From contig NZ_BAABAU010000007.1 in NCBI RefSeq assembly GCF_039537585.1, positions 1 through 58,939 of the forward strand: 58,939 nucleotides of DNA, in the 5' to 3' direction. The position numbers and the translations under genes were made by a program. Source of the stretch: Frondihabitans peucedani. Its GTDB lineage: Bacteria; Actinomycetota; Actinomycetes; Actinomycetales; Microbacteriaceae. Under the pieces are notes generated by a model. It saw nothing but the letters and a program-made list of their open reading frames with translations. It made no database searches and had not been told where the DNA came from. The number at the start of each line of letters is the position of its first letter. Position 1 is the stretch's first letter. Shown in pieces: positions 45,149 to 54,449 of this stretch.

Positions 45149-45334
45149 CTACCAGGAGCGGTTGCTGCGCCCGATGAACGTCATAGGGATAAACAGCGCG
45201 AGCGTGCAGGCGATGATGCCGCCGAAGAAGGTCAGGAAACGCCACGCCTCGTCGACCTGGAAGGCCAGTCCGAAGCACAGCATTCCGAAGAGGAACAGCG
45301 CGATGGCGACCACGGCGATGACGATGTTGGACAA
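45149..45334 (-). CDS. Small two-helix membrane protein, 61 aa
   Basis: The TTG at 45332-45334 lies 5 nt after GAGGAG. Two helices (VIAVVAIALFLFGMLCFGLAF and FLTFFGGIIACTLALFIPMTFI) are joined by a short loop VDEAWR and followed by a basic tail. No family recognised. It is convergent with the nitroreductase gene. Confidence 0.7.
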   Translation of the reverse strand: MSNIVIAVVAIALFLFGMLCFGLAFQVDEAWRFLTFFGGIIACTLALFIPMTFIGRSNRSW

Positions 45335-45429
45335 CAGGACTCCTCGAGACTCACGAAACGCTGCCTCCAGGGTAAGCCCTCCGGGGGCATCCCCGCGCAC
45401 CGGGGTGGTCCTTTAGACTGGTCGCACTT

Positions 45430-45502
45430 GCCGACATGGCGCAATTGGTAGCGCAGCTGTCTTGTAAACAGCAGGTTGCGGGTTCAAGTCCCGCTGTCGG
45501 CC
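45430..45502 (+). tRNA. tRNA-Thr (TGT)
   Basis: Acceptor GCCGACA pairs with TGTCGGC; the D-arm is GCGC…GCGC, the anticodon stem-loop GCTGT-CTTGTAA-ACAGC gives anticodon TGT, and the T-arm is GCGGG-TTCAAGT-CCCGC. CCA not encoded. Confidence 0.95.
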
Positions 45503-45538
45503 CGCGTCTCATCCTGCTGCCCGGGTAGCAACGGCTAA

Positions 45539-45598
45539 ACCCTCCCGTTCGGCTGCCGCGGTGGTCCTAGGACCACCGCGGCAGCCGAACGCGAGGGT
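45539..45598. terminator. 60-bp loopless palindrome after tRNA-Thr
   Basis: The 30-bp arms 45539-45568 and 45569-45598 are inverted copies with a single mismatch (45545/45592) and no loop. The inner 46 bp are perfect. It lies 37 bp after the tRNA and probably ends its transcript, but is much longer than needed. Confidence 0.7.
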
Positions 45599-45674
45599 CT
45601 GACGCCCGGAGCAGGCAGCAGCAAGGCGACACGCCGCACCGCCCCCGTTGTGGGGCGACCTCCTCTGGGGGCAG

Positions 45675-45692
45675 ATCATCCTGAAGGATGAT
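45675..45692 (+). promoter_or_regulatory. 18-bp dyad upstream of the M15 peptidase
   Basis: ATCATCCT-ga-AGGATGAT is a perfect inverted repeat 15 bp before the start. A related sequence (CATCCTGAAGGAGGATG) lies at 28555-28571 upstream of the NlpC gene. Confidence 0.4.
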
Positions 45693-45706
45693 GCGAGGGT
45701 CGATGC

Positions 45707-46327
45707 ATGATCACCTCGACCCCGACCCCCGCAGGCCTCACCAGCCGCACCGGCGCTCGCGGCGCCCGCGGCCGCCTGGCCGTCGCCGCCCTGGCCGCTC
45801 TCGCCACCATCGCCCTCGTCGCCGGCGCGAGCGCGACCCCCGCTCACGCGGCCACGAAGGCCTGGGGCGGCTACTCCAACGGGAAGATCCCCCTCACCTC
45901 GCTCACGAAGGTGACGAACGGCTGGCTCCGCACCGACGCGGCCAAGGGCTACTCCTCCTTCTCTGCCGCCTTCAACTCGAAGTTCAAGAAGCCGCTCAGC
46001 GTCTCCGAGGGCTACCGCTCGTACACCACCCAGAAGGCCATCTTCACCTCGCGGAACTCCCCGCACACGAAGCCGCAGCACAACGACACGGAGTGGGCCG
46101 GCAAGTACTGGACCCGCAAACCGGGCACCTCCCTCGCCGCGATCCCCGGCACGTCCGTCCACGGCTGGGCTCTGGCCGTCGACTTCGGCGCGAACGTCCA
46201 GAAGGCGGGAACGGCCGAGAAGAAGTGGGCGGACGCCAACGGCCCGAAGTACGGCTGGTACCCGGTCGGCAACTCGTACGGCGAGCCCTGGCACTTCGAG
46301 TTCACCCCGCTGCCCGTCAAGAAGTAG
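45707..46327 (+). CDS. Secreted D-alanyl-D-alanine carboxypeptidase-like protein, M15 family
   Basis: The 206-aa protein has a signal peptide (basic start, hydrophobic core LAVAALAALATIALVAG, cleavage after ATPAHA). The M15/VanY zinc motifs are present: SEGYRSYTTQ, SVHGWALAVDFG (zinc His and Asp) and EPWHFEF (zinc His). It should cleave peptidoglycan peptides outside the cell. The ribosome-binding site is weak, so the start could shift slightly. Confidence 0.88.
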   Translation: MITSTPTPAGLTSRTGARGARGRLAVAALAALATIALVAGASATPAHAATKAWGGYSNGKIPLTSLTKVTNGWLRTDAAKGYSSFSAAFNSKFKKPLSVSEGYRSYTTQKAIFTSRNSPHTKPQHNDTEWAGKYWTRKPGTSLAAIPGTSVHGWALAVDFGANVQKAGTAEKKWADANGPKYGWYPVGNSYGEPWHFEFTPLPVKK

Positions 46328-46440
46328 TCATGCCGTCATCGGCATATGAGGGACGAATTCGTCCGGCACTTATCCAGTCGATCCGGTCGTAAACTCGAGG
46401 GGGTACAAAACGACCCGAGAAAACTCGATAGGGAGTCCCG

Positions 46441-47463
46441 TTGGACGGAAATGCAACGACGCGGCACAAGAATGTCGCTCTCCTGTCGGTCACGAGCACG
46501 CTGGCCGACCGCGTCACCACTTCCGATGAACTCGACAGGCGGCTCCAGCCGGTCCTCAAGCGACTGAAGCTGCCCAAGGGCCTCCTGCAGCGCGTCGCCG
46601 GAGTGTTCGAGCGTCGCAACTGGAGCGAGTCGCAGACCTTCGAGAAGGCCGCGATCGAGGCCGGCAAGCGCGCGCTCGACGAGGCAGGAGTGCGTCCCGA
46701 CCAGATCGGGCTCCTGATCAACACGTCGATCACCCGCCGCAACCTCGAGCCGAGCGTCGCCGTCCACCTGCACGACGGCCTCGGCCTCGGCTCCGCGGCC
46801 CTCAACTTCGACATCGCGAACGCGTGCCTCGGCTTCGTCAACGGCATGAACCTCGCCGCCTCCCTCATCGACGCCGGCCAGGTCGACTACGCCATCATCA
46901 TCGACGGCGAGGACTTCGACGACGTCCAGGACAACACGGTCGACCGGCTCCTGAACGGCAACATCGCGCGGAAAGACTTCATAAGCGAGTTCGCCTCCCT
47001 CACCCTGGGCTCCGGCGCGGCCGCGGCAGTGCTCGGCCGGGCCGACCGCCACCCCGAGGGCCACCGCATCGTCGGCGGCATCACCCGCTCGGCCAGCCAG
47101 TACAACGACCTCTGCGTCGGCACCGTCAACGGCATGTTCACCGATGCCAAGGGCCTGCTGAAGCACGGCATGGAGCTCGTCGTCCAGGCCTGGAGCGATG
47201 CCAAGGCCGACTGGAACTGGTCGCACATGGACCGCTACGTCATGCACCAGGTGTCCGACATCCACACCGCCGACTTCGTGAAGTCGGCCGGCATCGACCG
47301 CTCGCTGGTGCCCCTCACCTACCCGACCCTCGGCAACGTGGGCTCGGCGTCGATACCGATCACCCTGGCCCGCGAGGCCGAGACGCTCTCGAAGGGCGAC
47401 CGCGTGCTGCTGATGGGCGTCGGCTCGGGCATCAACACCGCGATGACCGAGCTCGCCTGGTGA
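46441..47463 (+). CDS. oleA: OleA, thiolase-type acyl-CoA condensing enzyme
   Basis: The TTG at 46441 lies 5 nt after GGGAG and gives 340 aa. It is a ketoacyl-ACP-synthase-III-like thiolase with LLINTSITRRNLEPSVA, nucleophile C129 in DIANACLGFVNGM, His in YVMHQVSD and Asn in PTLGNVGSAS. OleA joins two fatty acyl-CoAs head to head to a beta-keto acid. Identity as OleA rather than FabH follows from the next two genes, which are oleB-oleC (fused) and oleD. Confidence 0.93.
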   Translation: MDGNATTRHKNVALLSVTSTLADRVTTSDELDRRLQPVLKRLKLPKGLLQRVAGVFERRNWSESQTFEKAAIEAGKRALDEAGVRPDQIGLLINTSITRRNLEPSVAVHLHDGLGLGSAALNFDIANACLGFVNGMNLAASLIDAGQVDYAIIIDGEDFDDVQDNTVDRLLNGNIARKDFISEFASLTLGSGAAAAVLGRADRHPEGHRIVGGITRSASQYNDLCVGTVNGMFTDAKGLLKHGMELVVQAWSDAKADWNWSHMDRYVMHQVSDIHTADFVKSAGIDRSLVPLTYPTLGNVGSASIPITLAREAETLSKGDRVLLMGVGSGINTAMTELAW

Positions 47464-50150
47464 CCTCCCGCCTGCCGCTCGCGGCCCAGGCCGTCGCAGC
47501 AGCCGCGACGCCTCCGCCGGGGCTGCCCGGGCTCGATCCTGCGCTCTCCCGTCTGGTTCCTGCCGCGGGGCGCACCTGGCACCTCCTCGACAACGGCCCG
47601 TTGCTCGACGAGGCCGGCGTCTCGCCGGCGGGCACGGTGCTGTGCGTCCACGGCAACCCGACCTGGTCGTACCTCTGGCGCTCGTTCGTCTCGCGCGCGA
47701 CCGAGCAGGCGCTCGCCGGCGGCACCGCCTGGCGCGTGATCGCCGTCGACCAGCTCGACATGGGCTTCTCCGAGCGCACCGGTGTCGAGCGCGACCTGAC
47801 GCTCCGCGTCGGCGACCTGGCCGACCTCACCGACGCCCTCGGCGTGGAGGGCCCCGTCGTCACCTTCGGGCACGACTGGGGCGGGATCATCTCGCTCGGC
47901 TGGGCGGTCGACCACCCGGGCCTCCTCGCGGGAGTGATGCTGCTCAACACGGCGGTGCACCAGCCGGAGTCGTCGAAGATCCCGGCCCCACTCCGCGTCG
48001 CCCTCGGCAAGGGGGTTCTCGGCCGGGCGACCGTCAGCACCCCCGCGTTCCTCGAGACGACGCTCGCTCTCGGGCATCCTGCGCTCCCGACCGACGTCAA
48101 GGAGGCCTACCGCGCCCCCTACGCCGGGGCGAAGCGCCGCGGCGGCATCGGGGCCTTCGTCGGCGACATCCCGACGAGCGCGAGCCACCCCAGCGAGGCC
48201 GAGCGGCGCCGCGTCGCCGAGGCCGTGCGCTCGCTCGACGTCCCGGCCTTGATGCTCTGGGGCCCCCGCGATCCGATCTTCAGCGACCGCTACCTCGACG
48301 ACCTCGTGTCGCGTCTGCCGCACGCCGACGTCCATCGGTTCGAGGGTGCGGGCCACCTGATCGCCGAAGACGTCGACTACGCCTCCGCAGCCCTGACCTG
48401 GCTCGACGACCGCTTCGGCGCGGATGCTGCCGACCGGCACGACGACGACCGCGCGCAGGATCCCGCGGCCACCCGCTCCGACACCCCCTTCGTGCCGCTG
48501 TTCGCCGCCCTCGGGTCCCGCCGCGCCTCCGACGACACCGCCGTCGTCGAGATGCCCCGCGGCGGCGGCGCCGAGGCCGTCCCGAGGACCGTCTCCTGGC
48601 GCGCTCTCGGTCAGCGCATCGATCGCCTCGCCACGGGTCTGCGGTCGGCCGGCGTGGTGCGCGGCGACCGGGTGTCACTCCTCGTGCCGCCTGGTATCGA
48701 CCTGACCATCGCGCTCTACGCGTGCCTCCGGATCGGCGCGGTGGTCGTCGTGGCCGACGCCGGTCTCGGCGTCCGGGGCCTGACCCGCGCTGTCCGTGGC
48801 GCCTGGCCCGCGCACCTGATCGGCGCCCTGCCCGGGCTCTCGGCCGCCCGTGCCCTCGGCTGGCCCGGCCAGAAGATCTCGACCGCGGCGCTCCCGGCGG
48901 CGACGAGGGCGGCGCTCGGCGTCTCGCACTCGCTGCCCGAGCTGATGACGGTCGGGGCGGCGCACCCCGAGGGCCTCCCCGACGAGCCGGGGCGCGACGA
49001 TCCTGCGGCCGTGCTCTTCACGTCCGGCTCGACCGGCCCGGCGAAGGGCGTCGCCTACACCCACGGCCAGCTCGCCGCCGTCTGCCGGACGCTCGCCGAC
49101 ACCTACGACGTCGGCCCGGGCACCGGCCTGGTGGCGGGTTTCGCACCGTTCGCGCTCCTCGGCCCGGCGCTCGGTGCCCGCTCGGTCACGCCCGACATGG
49201 ACGTCACCTCGCCCCGCACCCTCACCGCGGCAGCGACCGCGGAGGCCGCCGCCGAGGTCGACGCGACCGTCCTCTTCCTCTCCCCCGCGGCGCTCGCCAA
49301 CGTGGTCGCGACCTCCGACGCCCTGACCGAGCGGCAGCGCGAGGCGCTCGGCCGCGTCGAGACGTTCCTCTCGGCGGGAGCCCCGGTCGGCACGCCGCTC
49401 CTCGAGGCGGCCGCCGCCCTGCTGCCGAACGCCACGGCACACACGCCGTACGGCATGACCGAGGGGCTTCTGCTGACCGACGTCACACTCGACGAGATCC
49501 GCGGCGCCGCGAGCCCTTCCGGCTCGACCGGGCAGGGCGGAGTACTGGTGGGCCACCCGGTCGAGGGCGCTCGGATCAGGATCGCGCCCCTCGCCTCCGA
49601 CGGCACCTCGAGCGACGCGGTCACCGACGAGCCGGGTGTCACCGGCGAGATCGTCGTGTCGGCCCCTCACGTCTTCGGCCACTACGACCGGCTCTGGCTC
49701 ACCGACCGCAGTTCGCGGCGCGGCCTTCCCGAGGGCCGCTGGCACCGCACCGGCGACGTCGGCCACCTCGACGCCGACGGACGCCTCTTCGTCGAGGGCC
49801 GCCTCCCGCACGTCATCGCCACCGACACGGGCGTCCTCACCCCGGTCGGGCCCGAGCAGCGCGCCGAGACCGTGCCGGGTGTCGTCCGCGCGGCCGTCGT
49901 CGGCATCGGCCCGGTCGGCACGCAGCAGGTCGTCGTCGTGGTCGAGACCGAGCCCGACGCCCCGAGCCCGGCGCTGGCCGACGCCGACCTCGCCAGAGCC
50001 GTCCGCGCGGCCGCCGGCGTCCCGGTCGCCGCCGTGCTGGTCGTGGCCGACCTGCCAACCGATGTGCGCCACAACTCCAAGATCGACCGGACGCGCCTCT
50101 CCCGCTGGGCCGAGGGCGTCCTCGCCGGCGGTCGCCTGGTCGAGCCGTGA
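47460..50150 (+). CDS. oleBC: OleBC fusion: beta-lactone decarboxylase plus beta-lactone synthetase
   Basis: The GTG overlaps the oleA stop (GTGA) and gives 896 aa. Residues about 1-320 are an alpha/beta hydrolase of the haloalkane-dehalogenase type: VHGNPTWSYLWR, nucleophile D139 in GHDWGG, LWGPRDPIF and GAGHLIAED (catalytic His). From about 350 follows an AMP-ligase-like OleC: P-loop LFTSGSTGPAKGV near 520-530, PYGMTEG, RWHRTGDVGHLD, and KIDRTRLSRW near the C-terminus. OleC closes the beta-hydroxy acid to a beta-lactone and OleB releases CO2 to give the olefin. The fused form is typical of Actinobacteria. Confidence 0.93.
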   Translation: MTSRLPLAAQAVAAAATPPPGLPGLDPALSRLVPAAGRTWHLLDNGPLLDEAGVSPAGTVLCVHGNPTWSYLWRSFVSRATEQALAGGTAWRVIAVDQLDMGFSERTGVERDLTLRVGDLADLTDALGVEGPVVTFGHDWGGIISLGWAVDHPGLLAGVMLLNTAVHQPESSKIPAPLRVALGKGVLGRATVSTPAFLETTLALGHPALPTDVKEAYRAPYAGAKRRGGIGAFVGDIPTSASHPSEAERRRVAEAVRSLDVPALMLWGPRDPIFSDRYLDDLVSRLPHADVHRFEGAGHLIAEDVDYASAALTWLDDRFGADAADRHDDDRAQDPAATRSDTPFVPLFAALGSRRASDDTAVVEMPRGGGAEAVPRTVSWRALGQRIDRLATGLRSAGVVRGDRVSLLVPPGIDLTIALYACLRIGAVVVVADAGLGVRGLTRAVRGAWPAHLIGALPGLSAARALGWPGQKISTAALPAATRAALGVSHSLPELMTVGAAHPEGLPDEPGRDDPAAVLFTSGSTGPAKGVAYTHGQLAAVCRTLADTYDVGPGTGLVAGFAPFALLGPALGARSVTPDMDVTSPRTLTAAATAEAAAEVDATVLFLSPAALANVVATSDALTERQREALGRVETFLSAGAPVGTPLLEAAAALLPNATAHTPYGMTEGLLLTDVTLDEIRGAASPSGSTGQGGVLVGHPVEGARIRIAPLASDGTSSDAVTDEPGVTGEIVVSAPHVFGHYDRLWLTDRSSRRGLPEGRWHRTGDVGHLDADGRLFVEGRLPHVIATDTGVLTPVGPEQRAETVPGVVRAAVVGIGPVGTQQVVVVVETEPDAPSPALADADLARAVRAAAGVPVAAVLVVADLPTDVRHNSKIDRTRLSRWAEGVLAGGRLVEP

Positions 50151-51121
50151 CCTCGCTCCTCGTCACCGGCGCCAGCGGACTCCTGGGCCGCTCGGTGGCC
50201 GAGGAGCTCCTCCGCCGCGGCCACACCGTCCGCACGTTCCAGCGTCGGCCGTCCGGCATCGACGGGGCGCAGGATGCCACGGGCTCCGTCACCGAGCCGG
50301 CCGATGTCGCCCGCGCACTGGACGGCGTCGAGGGGGTCGTGCACCTGGCCGCACGGGTCTCGCTGGCCGGCGACCCGCGCGAGTTCGCGTCCGTCAACGT
50401 CGGGGGCACCTCGCTGCTGCTCGACGGGGCCCGCGCAGCAGGCGTCTCGCGCTTCGTCTACGTCTCGTCGCCCTCGGTGGCCCACGCCGGCGTCTCGATC
50501 TCCGGCGACGGGGCGCTGCCCGCCGATCCTGCTCGCGCCCGCGGCGAGTACGCCCGGACGAAGGCCGAGGGCGAGCTCCTGGCCCTCGGGGCCGACGGTC
50601 CTTCGCTGGCAGTCGTGGCCGTCCGGCCCCACCTCGTCTGGGGCCCGGGCGACACGCAGCTCGTCGGCAGGATCGTCGACCGGTCGAGAGCGGGGCGCCT
50701 GCCGCTCCTCGACCACGGCACGGCCCTCATCGACAGCCTGTACCTCGACAACGCCGCGACCGGCATCGCCCAGGCGCTCGAGCGCGCCGACGCGGTCCAC
50801 GGCAACGCCTACGTGCTGACGAACGGCGAGCCCCGGCCGGTCGCCGAGCTCCTCGCCGGCATCTGCCGGGCAGCCGGCGTTCGCCCGCCCACCCGGAGCA
50901 TCCCCGCGGGCCTCGCGCGCACCGCCGGATCCGTCATCGAGCGCGCCTGGAGCCTCCGGCCAGGGGTCGACGAGCCGCCGATGACGAGGTTCCTGGCCGA
51001 GCAGCTGTCGACGTCCCACTGGTTCGACCAGCGCCGCACGAGGCGCGACCTCGACTGGACGCCCGCGGTCTCCCTCGACGAGGGGTTCCAGCGTCTCGCA
51101 CGCTGGTATCGCGAGCTCTAG
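50147..51121 (+). CDS. oleD: OleD, 2-alkyl-3-oxoalkanoate reductase
   Basis: The GTG overlaps the oleBC stop (GTGA), giving 324 aa. It is an extended SDR: VTGASGLLGRSVAEELL, VVHLAARVSLAG, YVSSPSVAH and the YARTKAEGE catalytic YxxxK. It reduces the OleA product with NADPH before OleC acts. The order A-BC-D in one operon makes the pathway complete. Confidence 0.93.
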   Translation: MTSLLVTGASGLLGRSVAEELLRRGHTVRTFQRRPSGIDGAQDATGSVTEPADVARALDGVEGVVHLAARVSLAGDPREFASVNVGGTSLLLDGARAAGVSRFVYVSSPSVAHAGVSISGDGALPADPARARGEYARTKAEGELLALGADGPSLAVVAVRPHLVWGPGDTQLVGRIVDRSRAGRLPLLDHGTALIDSLYLDNAATGIAQALERADAVHGNAYVLTNGEPRPVAELLAGICRAAGVRPPTRSIPAGLARTAGSVIERAWSLRPGVDEPPMTRFLAEQLSTSHWFDQRRTRRDLDWTPAVSLDEGFQRLARWYREL

Positions 51122-51127
51122 CCCCGA

Positions 51128-52138
51128 TCAGTGTGCGGGAGGCGGCGCAGCGGAGGTCCGCTCGACCAGCACCACCGGCGCCGGATCGAACCAGGGCAGC
51201 GCCGGCTTGCCGGTGAGCTCGTCGAGCAACACCCGCGCCGCCCGGGCTCCCTGCGCCGTCGGGTCCTGAGCGAAGGTCGTCAACCCGAAGACCTCGCCGA
51301 AGACGTGCCCGTCGATGCCGACGACCGAGATGTCGTCGGGCACCCGGAGCCCGGCCTGCTGGATCGCGATCATCGCCCCGAACGCCATCTCGTCCGACGC
51401 CGCGAACACCGCCGTCGGCACGACGTCGGCGTCGAGCAGCCGCGCCATCGAGTCGCGGCCTCCCGCGAGGGTGAACTCGCCGTTCGGGCTCCAGTCCGCC
51501 TCGGGCACGATCCCCGCCTGGGCGAGGGCGTCGACGTAGCCCTCGTGGCGCTCCCCCGGCACGAGGGCGTTCATGCCGGCCTCGTCTCGACCGCCGATGT
51601 GCGCGATCCTGCGGTGGCCGAGGTCGAGGAGGTACTTCGTCGCCCGGTAGGCGACGTCGTGGTCGTCGATGCCGAGGTGCCGGATCCCGGGCGCCGGGCC
51701 GCCGATCACGAGGGTCGGGTACTCGGTCAGCTCGAGCTGCTCGCGCTCCTCCTCGGTGAAGACCAGCGACAGCAGGACGAGGGCGTCGACGCGCTTACGC
51801 AGGATCGAGCGGTGGAACACCCGCTCCCGGTCGCTCGGGGGCCCGCCCAGGTTGAACAGGATGAGGTCGTAGCCGGCGCGACGGAGCTCGGCGTCGACGC
51901 CCTCGAGCACCCGGACGTAGAACCAGCGGTCGATCACGGGGACGACGACGCCCACGGCCCGGTTGCGGCCGGTGGCCAGCCCGGAGGCGGCCGACGACGG
52001 GATGTAGCCCAGCTCGTCGGCCTTCCTCCGGACGGTGGTCACGGTCGCCGGAGCGACGCTCGGGAGGTTGCGGAGGGCCCGTGAGACGGTCGATTTCGAC
52101 AGCCCGGTCGCGGATGCGATCTCCTGGATGCCACTCAC
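51128..52138 (-). CDS. LacI-family transcriptional regulator
   Basis: The 336-aa protein has the LacI helix-turn-helix and hinge (IQEIASATGLSKSTVSRALRN, then LGYIPSSAASGLATGR) and a periplasmic-binding-like effector domain. It starts with GTG 6 nt after TAGAGT, so it has its own leaderless promoter besides following the transporter genes. The best operators are two CAACCGGTTG palindromes before the substrate-binding-protein gene at 55724, suggesting sugar-responsive repression of the importer. Confidence 0.92.
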   Translation of the reverse strand: MSGIQEIASATGLSKSTVSRALRNLPSVAPATVTTVRRKADELGYIPSSAASGLATGRNRAVGVVVPVIDRWFYVRVLEGVDAELRRAGYDLILFNLGGPPSDRERVFHRSILRKRVDALVLLSLVFTEEEREQLELTEYPTLVIGGPAPGIRHLGIDDHDVAYRATKYLLDLGHRRIAHIGGRDEAGMNALVPGERHEGYVDALAQAGIVPEADWSPNGEFTLAGGRDSMARLLDADVVPTAVFAASDEMAFGAMIAIQQAGLRVPDDISVVGIDGHVFGEVFGLTTFAQDPTAQGARAARVLLDELTGKPALPWFDPAPVVLVERTSAAPPPAH

Positions 52139-52155
52139 GGTGCGACTCTACTTGT

Positions 52156-52410
52156 TCAACTGCGGTCCGCTTGACCGCCTGCGAGCGGGGCGGACTCGGG
52201 TGCCTGACGGCGCACGATCGCCGAGCGGTGACGCAGTTCGAGGGCCAGTGCGACGACGAGGGCCAGCAGGATCAGCGCCCAGGTCAGCGCCGGCCTCCCG
52301 GTGACCTCGCACACCACCGTGACCACCAGGAACAGCGCGGCGAACGCCCCGAGGAACCCGATCGTCACGTCCGTCCGGTCGGTCGGCCGCTGCGGCGACA
52401 TGCGGGCCAT
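52156..52410 (-). CDS. Small membrane protein of the sugar ABC operon
   Basis: The 84-aa protein has two helices (IGFLGAFAALFLVVTVVCEV and LTWALILLALVVALALEL) followed by a basic tail. It starts 3 bp after the end of the second permease gene. No family recognised; small membrane proteins in this position are common in actinobacterial sugar ABC operons. Confidence 0.65.
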   Translation of the reverse strand: MARMSPQRPTDRTDVTIGFLGAFAALFLVVTVVCEVTGRPALTWALILLALVVALALELRHRSAIVRRQAPESAPLAGGQADRS

Positions 52411-52413
52411 GGT

Positions 52414-53321
<908 letters not shown>

Positions 53322-53325
<4 letters not shown>

Positions 53326-54350
53326 TTGAGTTCACCCTTCTGCTGGGCGGCCTGCGTCTGCACGACGTTGGCTCCGAAGAACCGGACGAAGACGAACGCG
53401 ACCAGGAAGACGAGGAGGAACGTGATGGTCGAGAGGGCGGAGGCGGAATTGAAGCCCTGCCTGATCTGCTGCACCACGAGGATCGACAGGGTGGTCGTGG
53501 CGTTGCCCGTCCCACCACCTCCGCCGGTGAGGATCGCCGGGAGGTCGTACATGCGCAGCGCGTCGAGCACGCGGAAGAGCACGGCTACCATGAGCGCCGG
53601 CCGGACCAGCGGGAGCGTGATCCGGAAGAACCGCTGCACGGTCGAGGCGCCGTCCATGGAGGCGGCCTCGTAGACCTCCTCGGGGATCAGCTGGAGCCCC
53701 GCCAGGATGAGCAGCGCCATGAAAGGCGTCGTCTTCCAGGTGTCGGCGATGACGATCGCGAACCGCGACGACCACTCGCCGGCGGTCCAGATGATGTTCG
53801 TCCCGAGGACGTGGTTCAGGATGCCGTTGTAGTCGAAGATGAAGTACCAGAGCTTCGCGGTGACGGCCGTCGGGATCGCCCACGGCACCAGGATCGCGGC
53901 CCGGACGAGGGCGCGGCCGCGGAAGTTCCGGTTCATGATGATCGCCATCCAGACACCGATGACGGTCTCCAGGATCACGGTCACCACGGTGAAGAACAGC
54001 GTGTTGCCGATCGACTCCCAGAACACGGCGCCGATGTTGCCGGGAGGGCACGGGCCCGTGCCGGCGGCGGTGGTGCACTGCTGCAGGAACCAGTGGCTGT
54101 AGTTCGCCAGGCCCGCGAAGCCGCCGGCGACGAACAGGCCCGTGGCCTTGTCGAGCCCGGCGTCCTTCTGGAACGACATGATGACGGCCGAGACGACCGG
54201 GTAGCCGATGACGACGGCGAGCAGGATGCCCGTGGGGACGATCAGATAGAAGGCCCAGCGGCCGTGGGCTTCGTTGAGCCCGCCCTTCTTGCGGCCCGAT
54301 CCGGGCGAGGGGCGGGAGAGTTTGGCGGGAACGTCGGTGAGTGCGGACAC
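53322..54350 (-). CDS. Sugar ABC transporter permease, MalF type
   Basis: The GTG at 54348-54350 follows AAGGAGG and gives 342 aa with six helices, a periplasmic loop carrying two cysteines (QQCTTAAGTGPCPPG) and the EAA loop EEVYEAASMDGASTVQRFFRITLP. It pairs with the MalG-type gene. It is preceded by an intercistronic hairpin. Confidence 0.93.
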
Positions 54351-54396
54351 GGGGCCTCCTTGCCGAGTGTGCGGAACGGGTTCAGCGGTGAGGGTC

Positions 54397-54433
54397 GGGG
54401 GCGGGCAGGATCACGCGGATCCTGCTCGCCCCC
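54397..54433 (-). terminator. Intercistronic hairpin built from an inverted GCAGGATC pair
   Basis: Arms 54397-54412 and 54418-54433 pair over 16 positions with one wobble. The inner parts are GCAGGATC and GATCCTGC, the over-represented octamer in inverted pair. It lies between the binding-protein gene and the permeases and may lower permease expression relative to the binding protein. Confidence 0.65.
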
Positions 54434-54449
54434 TGGTGTGCTCAGCGGA

